A stretch of 64,000 nucleotides of DNA from Liolophura sinensis (Eukaryota; Mollusca; Polyplacophora; Chitonida; Chitonidae): the NCBI RefSeq assembly GCF_032854445.1, contig NC_088302.1:29102979-29166978 (forward strand). Reading direction: 5' to 3'. Within the stretch, counting starts at the first letter, position 1. Each line of letters starts with the position of its first letter. The notes beneath the pieces are model-generated. The model worked only from the letters and a program-made list of their open reading frames with translations, was not told where the DNA came from and searched no databases. Below, in pieces: positions 12,701 through 25,400 of the stretch. The position numbers and the translations under genes were made by a program.

Positions 12701-13030
12701 CAGACATCAACAAGATAGTGTCAAGTAAAGGTATAGACACCCAAGCAATAACGTTACATGTACCACAGACATATAGTACAGACATCAACAAGATAGTGTC
12801 AAGTAAAGGTATAGACACCCAAGCAATAACGTTACATGTACCACAGACATATGGTACAGACATCAACAAGATAGTGTCAAGTAAAGATATAGTACCACAC
12901 ACATGGTAGTGATACTGTGGCAATAGTATGACTGTAACAAACCTAGTACGGACACCCAAGTAATAACGTTACATGTACCACATATGGAACAAACATCAAG
13001 AAAATTGTGTCAAATGTACCACACACGCAG
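12701..13030. repeat. 78-bp tandem repeat
   Basis: Copies start at 12701, 12779 and 12857 (CAGACATCAACAAGATAGTG...), exact period 78 bp, with a fourth degenerate copy to about 13030. It lies in the presumed 3' UTR or downstream flank of MALT1. ORFs that overlap it follow the repeat and do not look like genes. Confidence 0.85.
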
Positions 13031-13130
13031 ATGGTATAGACAGAGGCAATAGTATGACTGTCACATGTAGTACAGAGACATGGAACAGATAATTTACTTT
13101 TAATATGCTTATTGTAACCAACCATTTCGC

Positions 13131-13342
13131 ATGTTTGCAAGGTGTTTATTCGTGAAGACAATATATTCATGATATTCTGAAGACAATATTCTGTGTTGAC
13201 TCATAAAATCATAATTTTTGTTAAGCCCTGAAATTAACCAATCCGACCAATGCAGTTTGTCTCCAAAATCAAATTAATAATGTGCATAAACTACACTGAA
13301 AAGTGACCTTTCACATGTGAAAAGGCTGAGGAATTAGGCTAC
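13131..13342 (+). repeat. Dispersed repeat copy 2
   Basis: Diverged second copy of the repeat at 11385-11565 (GCATGTTTGCAAGGTGTTTA at its start, CACATGTGAAAAGGCTGAGG near its end), same orientation. Confidence 0.55.
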
Positions 13343-13426
13343 TTAATACAACCTTCAAAGGTGACTCTACAGAAACATCTTGAAAGCACTGTAATTTTTC
13401 TTGTGCATGTAGCAATGATCCCCAAG

Positions 13427-16400
13427 TCACCACATGTCACCACTGATGTTGACATATTTGATATCCTTTGATCCGCATGATGATGGTGGCTGACTGGGCA
13501 CTGATGACATACAGCTAGGGAAGGACGTGTTTCTAGGGCCCCCCACAGGGGACTTCCCCAGGTGTGATGGCGGGGAATTCACATAGTTCGGAGACATGTT
13601 TGCGTAGGTTGGGGGTTCATCGACCTGGTAGTGCTCCGTGGGCACACGTCTTGAAACAGTCTGATTTCTCTCCCCCTTCCAAAGGGCCAGCGTGGAGATC
13701 AGTGGGAAGCCCACACGGATAGGCTCATGTTCGTATGAGCAGTTCACGCGACGTTCATCACAGTACTGTAAACCTATTGTCAGCGTCAGAGGTTCCTGAA
13801 AGAACCAAGGGAATGAATTTTTTTATTTATTTGATCGGTGTCTTACGCCATACTCAAAAACATTTCACTTATAAGGCCTGCATTATGGGCGGGAGTAAAC
13901 CCAAGGCAGGTTGCTCGCAGACCTTCTCATTTAAATGAGTTTTTTTTACAGCACGTGCACTTCACAAGTGCTTTATGCATCAGTCAAGGTTGTTACTGCA
14001 AGGTGTATCAGGCCATATAGAATATAATTCCATTCTCACAGCAATACTCGGGGATTTATAACTGTTCAAACAATTCATTTTTTCTTCCACCTGATCTAAT
14101 TTACATGTACAAACACAAGTAACATTATTAGTTAAAAGTTGAAGGCATTAACCAATACCTTGAGTTTCTGGAGGTCTTGTAGGACTATTTTTGTTCGGAC
14201 TGGCGAATCACTCAGCTTCCCAACATCCATCACTGACAATGTCTGAAAACAACATTGCAGAATCATAATTATTTCACAAAATCACAAGTGATAGGTTTAC
14301 AATCCAAATAACACAAATACTACCACTAAAAAATAATTATTAGATACACAATCTACAAGTAAACAGCATAAATACTATTTCTCTTCATGCACTGGTTCAT
14401 ACATTTTACAAAGAACTACACCATAAACTATCTGATATACATGTACTTCCTACCACAATGTTGTTGCCAAGTTTACAACTGTACCCTGCATACCACCAGA
14501 TTTAGTTCGTGTTAAGTTTCTTCACTATAGCCAACCACTGCAATATAAACGTGGGATACTACATAATCCCATACGATATACAATATATACAATATATAGA
14601 AACCCTACGTTGAAAACAGAACACAGACAGCTTCCAAGGCGAGAATGTTAAATCCCGCATACTTTTGTGCAGCCACATGTGATTGGTCAATACGAACCAT
14701 CTCTTCGTAAAAGATGACACCATTAGTATTGCATACTGATTAGCATCATAGGGGATGAATGTAACCTATAGATCCACTGTTATTTACGACGGCCACCATT
14801 TGATTCATCTGACTTCGCAAAGTTCCAGAAGACCAGCCCTTCCTTGGTCATATATATCTTCAGCTCTTACCACTTGTTGTTTGACCTCTGACATTCCACA
14901 CCACCCTGTCAGAAAGTCCCCATCTGGACGTCAGTACCCCATGGTTACTACACTACATGTTATGAGCCGTCTTCTTAGAAAATACTCTTACAGAAGCAAA
15001 TAATAGCCTTTTTTTAATAAAATGATACTTTTGACCTCAACATTCTCCTAATAAGGAATTCTGATCAAATTTCACAACATGCACTTAAGGGTCCCTCAAA
15101 GGCAGATGACTCAATCAGAATCAAGCAAGATGGGTCACTCGAAAAAGCTAACCTTCCAGTGAAATATCATACATGAAATAACCTGAAATAACCAGGACAG
15201 GTAGAAATACTATTCAGTCGACGATGCATTTAATTATTTGACCGTTGTTTACTGCCATGCAAACTCAGCAATTTTTCACTTATGCAAAAATGGTCAGTGT
15301 GGTTATGGGTGGAGGAAACCGGTACATGGGGTAAAACCAATGACAATTGGCAAGTTACCAATGAACTTTTCCATATGTGACGTGCAGATATGCATACATT
15401 ATTGGTACAAGTGAATGTCTTCATTGAACATGAGACTGCATAACCTCTTACCGTCGCCAAGGTCTGACGAACGGAGTGAGCAATACAAGTCAGGCGGAAC
15501 AATATGTGGTGGCTTACCAGGGGTAGGTTGACAATCCATGCATGACAGTCCTTAGTTGTGCCTGGGTTAGTCACGGTGAGGACGATAGACAGAACATTAG
15601 AGAAATCTGCATAGTACTCCAGATCTACTGTCACCCCCAGATGTTTGATGTGAACACGGCAGTTGTCTGGCTTTACTGTCAGGAAAGATAAGCATCTTAT
15701 ACAAAAGCTGATCTCTCTCCACAAAAGAACATCTGACACCATAAATAAACGCTGGTAAAATATAAAAGTAACCACTCTGTCAAATGTGGTATTTTACACT
15801 TTGACACATCGGTGATATTTTACACACTGACACATCGGTTGTATTTAACTCTGACACATCAGCGATATTTTACATCAGTGGTATCTTACACTTTGATGCA
15901 TCCGTGATATTTTACACTTTGTAATTCACATATCAGGGGTATTTTTCACTCTGACACCTCAGTGATGTTTTAAACTCTGACACATAAGTGATACCATTTT
16001 GTTACATTTTTTAAACTTTTAACAAAATAATTACAAGGCTAAATGGCACACATATGTAATAGCGACATCTTTTATGAGATATAATACGTGTATCAAAAGT
16101 TTCGAGGACAGAATCTGTTTTCAATGTTGTCAGAGTACACAGAAATAAACCTTGATTTAAACCAGTCACCTAATTTACGGGAAATGTGGGCTTTCCCAGC
16201 AATTTTTCCCATTTAAGATGTATTAACATGACTGGAAAGTCCTGAAAAATGGGAAAATCATAAAAAAGGTCAAAATTGGAGAGCATAGAAGGGTCGAGTT
16301 TTTTGTGGAATACTTTAGTGTCAGATGTAAAACATAAAAACGAACTGGTGTTCGTCATTCTCTTCATTTGTTGAACAGCTCAATACGGCTGATTTACTCA

Positions 16401-19400
16401 CCATGGGCATTGCACCACAATTCTGTTCGTTCGTTGAAAACCTCAATACGGCTGTTGTACTCACCATGGGCATTGCGCCACAACTCTGTTCCTTTGTTGA
16501 ACAGCTCAATACAGCTGATTTACTCACCATGGGCATTGCACCACAACTCTGTCCGTTTGTTGAACACCTCAATACGGCTGATGTACTCACCATGGGCACT
16601 GCACCACAACTCTGTTCCTTTGTTGAACACCTCAATACAGCTGATGTACTCACCATGGGCATTGCGCCACAACTCTGTTCCTTTGTTGAACAGTTCAATA
16701 CGGCTGATGTACTCACCATGGGCATTGCGCCACAACTCTGTTCGTTTTTTGAACACCTGAGTATGGCCAGTATACAGGATCTTGTCAGCCAGGGATCTTT
16801 CGGGCTCCCCAAGGTTTGTGCTCACTTCAGCGATCTGGTACTTGTTGACCTTAGGGTCACTGCTTATGTCTGGTCAGAAGTACAAACACAAGTGACAGCC
16901 TCAAATAATTCTGGTACATCTTAAGTCTTGTGAATATTGAAGGATACAGACAAGTACAGATCTGAGCAGACTTCAGTATCTGTCTGAAGTGTAACTGTTG
17001 CACATCTCAACTGACAAGCCTTAACCATAGAGGTAATATGCTTGAATTCAGCTACTGGTGAAGCAAACCAAGACTAATAAAGTAATACAAGTCATAACGC
17101 CAAGCAAAAGTAGCGTAATGGTTGAAGGATTTCACTACATGGGTCACACATGGATTTGAACTCAGGTCTCTGCAACCAAAGTCCAACGCTCTACCAACTG
17201 AGCTAAAGGGAAATTCCCACTATATGCTGCTAGTATTAGCACTGGAAAGCTGCTCTCGTTACAGTAGTAATATGACCATAAAGTCAACCAAGGCTAGTAA
17301 TGTGTGTCATAAAGCCAACCAAAACTAGTAACATGGGTCATAAAACTGGCCAAGATTGGTAATGAAGATCATTAAGCCAGCCAAAATTAGTAATATAGGT
17401 CATAAAGCAAACCAAGATGTGTAAAGTGGGTCATAAAGCCAACCAAGACAAGTAAAGTGTGTCAAAAAGCCAACCAAGACAAGTAAAGTGGGTCATACAG
17501 CCAACCAAGACTTGTAATGTCAGTCATAAAGCCAACAAAGACAAGTAAAGTGGGTCATAAAGCCAACCAAGACTTGTAATGTCAGTTATAAAGCCAACCA
17601 GGACAAATAAAGTGGGTCATAAGGCCAACCAAGACTTGTAATGTCAGTTATAAAGCCAACCATGACAAATAAAGTGGGTTTTAAGGCCAACCAAGACATG
17701 TAATGTCAGTTATAAAGCCAACCAAGACAAGTATTGTTGGTCAGTCATAAAGCCAATCAAGACAAGTATTGTTGGTCAGTTATAAAGCCAATCAAGACAA
17801 GTATTGTTGGTCAGTTATAAAGCCAACCAAGACAAGTATTGTTGGTCAGTTATAAAGCCAACCAAGACAAGTATTGTTGGTCAGTTATAAAGCCAACCAA
17901 GACAAGTATTGTTGGTCAGTCATAAAGCCAATCAAGATTAATCTACATCTATTCTCTAATGCACTCAGAAAATACATCTTAAACTTAATTTTACATTATA
18001 CATTTAAAATAAACGAAAATTGTAGCAGTTTTTACCTATGAGCAAATTACTCTTCTAAGAACAAAAGAAATCATTACCTCTTCTCACTTCAGCAAAGACA
18101 CTCTCCACGGGTTTTCTCCTACACAGGTGCTTTCGCAGGTGTTTGACTAGAACTCCATTGGGCTCTGGTAATACAGAAAAAACTTTCCCCAATACATTGA
18201 AATACAGAACCTAATTTAATCCATCTTCCATCTGGAACTTTTATATACATGTCTATGTAGATTTTAGTTAATTGGTTCTTGGTGGTTGCTAATGTTTTAC
18301 AGCAATGAGTTATCTTCATTTACAGATGGTTGATCAAAATTACATATTAGAGTGGTTGGTTTGTTTGCTTTGGGTTTAACATTCTGGGTGTTGATCCACA
18401 ACATTTGAGATCACAACATAACCACCCCGTTCTTTTCGTGAATTAATAAGTTATGATTCCTGAATTACTCATTATCTAGAACTATATTTATTTATTTATT
18501 TATTTATTTATTTGATTGGTCTTTTACGCCGTACTCAAGAATATTTCAATTATACGACGGCGGTCAGCATTATGTTGGGTGGAAACCAGACAGAGCCCGG
18601 GGGAAACCCACGGCCATCCGCAGGTTGCTGACAGACCTTCCCACTTACGGCAGGAGAGGAAGCCAGCATGAGCATCTAGAACTATAGATGTATGGGGGTC
18701 ACAAAAGTAAAACAAAAGTGTGTGACAAAAAGCATCTAAATTACAGGTCATTAATAAAATTCCACATGTCTTGATTCTTTTCCTCGCCAATATGTTTGGT
18801 CTTAAGTGTATGGCACAGTGATTTGAGAGATAATAGCTAGTCAGACATAAATGCATCATACGCATCATATATAATTCTAGACGTGTAAAATCTTCCAATA
18901 AAGATGGAATCAATTTTTATAAATAGAAACATTATTAATAATATCATTGATAAAATTTTATGGAACAACGTTTAAAACACACTTAATATAAATAAATAAA
19001 TATTAAGTACTGTTTTGCAGTTAATAAAAACTAATTAGCCGAACATGTATTAATGAAATGAAACCTTTTTTCTTGTTTTTAAAAAAAAATCTAAGGAATG
19101 GTTTGCCCTCCTCAAATAAATTAATACTATAATTTTCCATATTACAAGAGTTTAATTTTTTGATTGATATTAACTTCATAGTCAGTATTTTTTACTTACA
19201 CTAATACATTCAGTTTAATGAGAAAAGGAAACTGGAGAATCACCAACCAATCTTCACTAAAAGTTACAAATGGCCACATACGTGTCACATTAGCACCAGA
19301 AGCAGTACTATACAATGTACACTGATGCTTTTTTAAATATAGCCACATGTCCAAGTAAGTAGAATATTTTTTAATGTACATGTTTATATCCAAACAAATT

Positions 19401-22400
19401 ACAACTTGTGAAAAGATGGACTGCGCTGAACGTACCATACCGAGCTCCTTAGCCTGCAGCTTACCTTCATTTACCCGAGCTTTGACCTCATCCTGGGTTT
19501 GCTTCCTGTATAAATGGCCCAGTGGCATGTGTTCAGATCTTTTCTCAAACTCATAAGCCCGCATGCCCAAAGTTCTGAAATCATCCAACAGGTACAGTAT
19601 TAAGGAAAGCAGATAGTTACACTTCATGACAAAATTTTGAGCCAAGAATTCTAAAAGCAATAAACCACGCCCTCAGAGGTGAAGTTGACAGGAAGTATAT
19701 GGCATAACATGGAAGTCTTGATTTTATTTATTTATTTGATTAGCGTTTTACGCTGTACTCAAGAATATTTCATTTAGACAACAGTGGACCTCATTATGAT
19801 GGGAGGAAACCAGGTAGAGCCCGACACAGGTTGCTGACAGATCTTCCCATGTACGACCGGACAGGAAGCTGTAAATGTTGAGTTAGGAAACTAAAGACAC
19901 TGCAACATCAATGAATCCATAACAACCTGACATCATTGCCATATACTTTAAGCTCATCACTTCAGGCCTGCTACCACTGAAGATCCATGCTACACTAAAG
20001 TGGTGATGTCACAAACCAGAAAGGTCCATCTCTCATAAGTTAAACATGAAACCATCATATTTATCACCTCTGCTAAAATCGAGTGTTTATTTGTGTGTCT
20101 GTCAGCTACATTACAAAAAAAAAAAATGCATCGAGTTGGCTCAAACTTTGTGCACAGGTTTTAAAGCCGATACATGAAATTCTGGTGGCGTACGAGATGG
20201 GAATCAGGATGCTGGATGAAATTGGCGAGAACTGCAGAGTATTGTCTTAGGTCTGTAGTGCTTGAGGGAAATCTACATGTAGTTTCACGCCATACTCAAG
20301 AAGTTTTAATTTCCAACCCTTCCTACTTGTGATCTACTCACTTGTGTGCTATATTGGAGGACAACAAGTAGTCTTAAACTAAGGCAAGCACCAAAAGTTT
20401 GTATGAAGCAATCAAAAGACCGAGGTCTAACTTACGTAGCATATAAGTAGATGACATTCCCAGATGGTCGAGGGACGTAATGTTCTAGCGATGTGTCGGG
20501 TGGATTATCAGATCTGTAACAAATGATTACACATATAAGCAATATTTACACACAGACAGAGGAACAAATACACTGTAGTTCAATCTCAAATAACAGCCTT
20601 CACAACAGTAAAGATACATCATTCTATGTTGTTTGGGGAAACAGCATTTTATTGAAATTAAATGTTCCTTTCCCAGCTCGTCATGACGATGTCATTATTT
20701 ATTGTATTGATTGGTGTTTTATGATGGCCATGACGTCACAAAGACAAGTCTTGATATAGCAAAGGTTCAAGGTCCTGCTTCACACTAGAGGAAGTGCTAT
20801 TCTGCATCATTTGTAGAATTCAACAAATCTCACCATCTACACAGTTAATGAAATACCCATACATGTAGCATTGGTCCTATTATCATTTGATTACTCGATC
20901 TGACAGGAAGAATAAAAGTGGCATAAAAACTGCATATGGAAAAACACATCTGTGTCACATGTCACTATGAACAAAAACATATCTGTGTCACAGGCCGCTA
21001 TGAACAAAAACACATCTTTGTCACAAGCCACTATGAACAAAAACACATCGGTGTCACATGCCACTATGAACAAAAACACATCGGCGTTACAAGCCACTAT
21101 GAACAAAAACACATCTGTGTCACAAGCCACTATGAACAAAAACACATCTGTGTCACATGCCAATATGAACAAAAACACATCATTGTCACATGTCACTATG
21201 AACAAAAACACATGTGTGTCACATGTCACTATAAACAAAAACACATGTGCGTCACATGTCACTATAAACAAAAACACATGTGTGTCAAATGTCACTATAA
21301 ACAAAAACAAATCTGTGTCACATGCCACCATGAACAAAAACACATAATATTTATTTACATGTATTTATTTATTTATTTATTTGATTGGTGTTTTTTTTGC
21401 CTCAGGAATATTATACTTATATGACGGTGGCCAGCATTATGGTGAAAGCATATCTCCACTGGAGCATTTCTCAGATTTTGGTGAAACCCATGCCCATATG
21501 CGCGATCCTGGTAGATCTTCCCATGTACAACTGAAGAGGAAACCAACACAAGTCGAGCTGAACTCACAGCAATTGCATTGGTGCGACACTTCGGAGTAAC
21601 TGTGCTGCGCTAGCACACTAATCACTAAGCCATGGAGCCACCCCATGGGACACAAAAAGAAACCAATTAAGCCCATGTATTCTAACTCAATTTGTAATTC
21701 AGATTCAGATGCACAATTATAGAGTCAAACCTAAAAGTTATCCAGCAAATGACAGTAGGCAGAGCTTACATGAATAATACTTGGTAGCTTACTTGATACG
21801 GCAGCAGTCCAGGATCATGGTGCAGAGGGCGGGGTTTGCATCCTGCATCTGCTGTACAACTTTCTGGGCGCACAGACAGTTACTAGAGCTGTAGCCTGTG
21901 GGGGCATCCTGCGGCACCAGGTAACACTGACCTTTCTCCTCTATACCATGACCGCAGAAGTAGAACAGACCATACACCCCACTGTTCCCAGGGCCATCAG
22001 ACCTCAGTAAACTGCAGAACTTTTCCACCGCTGCTTCCATCTCCCCCAGGGTCAGGTTTAAAAGGGTGACGACCTTAAAATCCATGGAGCGCAGCAGTTC
22101 AGCTAACACCTGCACATCAACTTTGGGTGCCTTCAGCAAATCAGTGCCAGAGTAATCGTAGTTTCCTATTAGCAAAGCTATTTTGTCTGTCGCTGAAAAT
22201 AAATCACAACATAAATATTTACTTATTTATATGATTGGTGTTTTACGCCGTACTCAAGAATATTTCACTTATACGACCGGGGCCAGCATTATGGTGGGAA
22301 GAAACCAGGCAGAGTCTGGGGGAAACCCACGACCATCCACAACATAAACACATCATGTTACCATCCACATACCAGTCAATGAAAATAACACAGACTTTTT

Positions 22401-25400
22401 AATACTAATTCTGCTTCATTATGAGATTTCTTGTGGTCTTAGGAATGTGTTTTGAAGTTTACCTGAAAAGTAGGATGATGTTCTACTCGAAAAACGTAAA
22501 TGTTACAACCAAAAGTAACATTTCAAAACCTTTCTTTGCTTTTAGAAATGAAATGTTCACATCCTACAGAGCTGAATTCCATGCAATATATTAATATTAT
22601 TCATAAATCACTTTTCAAAAGAAGAAAATTATACAAATTAGATTTTATAAGCATATTTAATAGAGAGTAACTTGATGTCGCACCGTACAGAGCTGAATTC
22701 CATGCAATACATTAATATTATTCATAAATCACTTTTCAAACGAAGAAAATTATACAAATTAGATTTTATAAGTATATTTAATAGAGAGTAAATTGATGTC
22801 ACACCGTACAGAGCTGAATTCCATGCAATATATTAATATTATTCATAAATCACTTTTCAAAAGAAGAAAATTATACAAATTAGATTTTATAAGCATATTT
22901 AATAGAGAGTAAATTGATGTCACACCGTACAGAGCTGAATTCCATGCAATATATTAATATTATTCATAAATCACTTTTCAAAAGAAGAAAATTATACAAA
23001 TTAGATTTTATAAGTATATTTAATAGAGAGTAAATTGATGTCACACCGTACAGAGCTGAATTCCATGCAATATATTAATATTATTCATAAATCACTTTTC
23101 AAAAGAAGAAAATTATACAAATTAGATTTTATAAGCATATTTAATAGAGAGTAACTTGATGTCGCACCGTACAGAGCTGAATTCCATGCAATATATTAAT
23201 ATTATTCATAAATCACTTTTCAAAAGAAGAAAGTTATACAAATTAGATTTTATAAGTATATTTAATAGAGAGTAAATTGATGTCACACCGTACAGAGCTG
23301 AGTTCCATGCAATATATTAATATTATTCATAAATCACTTTTCAAAAGAAGAAAATTATACAAATTAGATTTTATAAGTATATTTAATAGAGAGTAAATAA
23401 AATCCATACCTGTATGGACAGTTCCAACATTAGAGGGCAATGTGGGCACATCATAGTCAAGCCTGAGGAATGCCCCAGCAGAGATAAGCTCCAGAGATCT
23501 GTTCCAAACTCGACATTGAAAACTGCCTTCTTGATCATATGACTTTATGTCACGAATAATGAGTTCATGTCTGGTCTCACCTGATTTTCGGCAAAAATAC
23601 AAAAAAATATAGCAAAAATATTTAACTAAATTTTTACGAAAACATTTGTTTAATAAGTGTTACATCCCTTACTTACACATGTTGGCACATTTTGCTTGAT
23701 TCTGACTGATCCATCCACTGTATAGGGCCACTTCATTTTTTCATGAAGTTTAAGTAATTTCTTAGAAAAAATATTAAAATCATTTTAAGGTATTTAAGTG
23801 CTTCTGAAATTGCATTTTTACATACCAAACTTATTTCACATAGGCAAAATACAGTGTACCAAAAATTCACAGTAATTCTGGACATATGGATGACAGCCTA
23901 CGATTTGTTTAAAGAGCATGCAACTTTTTTATGTACAACAACATCACAAAATCAAGTAAACATCAAAACATCCAAACATCTTTAAGATGTCACATGCTCT
24001 CCTTTAGATATAATCTCGTAAAGCCTTCACATGATTCTTTCAATAGATCATGTCTTAAATTAAAAAATCCAAACTTTTTTAAGCTTGCTTTGGAAGGGTT
24101 TCAAGATCCAAGAGTATAATATTACTCCACTATTGCAGAGCCCATGGAAGCGAAATCTATAGACAAGGAAAGCAAAACAGCACATTTTTTCCCCCCAGTC
24201 ACATGCTTTTACCGATTTTTCATTGGTTAAAATTGAATGGGGGGATGTTCAATTTGCATACAAAGATAAACAGCGTAAATAAGACATTTATTATTCTAGT
24301 TTCTTTCACGTGTTTACTTAACTTGTTGTGAAATGCTCTGGATTCGAACTTCCATCAGACAGCATGTCTGGCCCATAGCCGGTTGCTTACAATACTACAC
24401 CACTCGAGTTGATGTGCTAGAACATGGTTCTTTTTGGCCTTTAAGACAGATGAATATGGTGAGGGTTGAATGCACATGTGTGTGTCACATGCCTTAGTCA
24501 CGTGAACTACATCTGAAAAGGGTCCCCTCCATATATGGCCAACTTCATTCAGCAAAGCATAAATGAACTTACATAAGCAAAGATGTAGGAAGTTACAGGT
24601 AAATATAACCCTAGTCTTCACAAAAGCCATCTGTTTTAAGGGATTATTCCTTTTTTCACACACTTTCACTCCACTTAAATGTGCATTGTTTTCACTATGT
24701 GGAAAATTATAAACAGTATCTTCAGTTTACCTGGCATAGGTCGGCCATCTTTGTACCACTGATAGTTGATTGGAAGTTCACCAACAGCCCTACACAAGAA
24801 TAATGCGTTCCCACCCTTCTCTAGGGCACAAGACTTGGGGTGAGCAATGATATCAAGTGTACAGGTTTCCATTACTGTCGCTGAAAACACCAATAAAGAT
24901 ACAGTTATTCACGCTGTTGGACAAAGCATACAAATGGTCCATGCAGACAAATACACCAGATTTGTTTAAGTTTGGGCCATGAGGTCAAAGCACAGAAACT
25001 GAGAAAAGAAATATTCAATGATGTGGATCCATGAACTTAGATATTTTATTCACTTCATTTACAGCAGTGGCTAAAAGCAGCAACTAACATGGGGAAATAC
25101 TGAAATTACTAAAGATGTCTGGCTGGATAATTTACAATGCATGATGGTGTAAGAGAAAATCTTGTTCTTGCCCTCTGAATACTTGTAAGACCCCATCACA
25201 AGACTAATCCACAAAGCAATAATCAGCTTTCTGAATGAACTGCATTCTACACACAGTTATACTTATGACAATATGTATGCATGCTTGAGTTTTTATGTCA
25301 TACATATGTACTTAAAAGTATTTCAGTCACATGACTCACAAGGAGTTGCTAGATGTGTCCATATTTACTTTGTATTAAGTTAACCCCTTAGCTGCCTTAA

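Noticed and set aside
16368-16924. Plus-strand ORFs of 130 and 173 codons
   Set aside because: Antisense shadows of the 63-bp array and MALT1 exon 13; three frames are open at once because the unit length is a multiple of three.
17118-17214. Functional tRNA gene on the minus strand
   Set aside because: A and B boxes are good, but the anticodon stem and acceptor stem do not pair, so kept only as a pseudogene or SINE head.
18119-18319. 66-codon minus-strand ORF over a MALT1 exon
   Set aside because: Wrong frame; the exon 18164-18078 is read in another frame (NGVLVKHLRKHLCRRKPVES), which joins its neighbours in phase and matches MALT1.
20936-21424. Long ORFs of regular 11-residue repeats on both strands
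   Set aside because: They follow a 33-bp minisatellite whose unit is a multiple of three, inside a MALT1 intron, with no splice or start support. The even spacing also looks superficially like CRISPR, but there are no unique spacers and the genome is animal.
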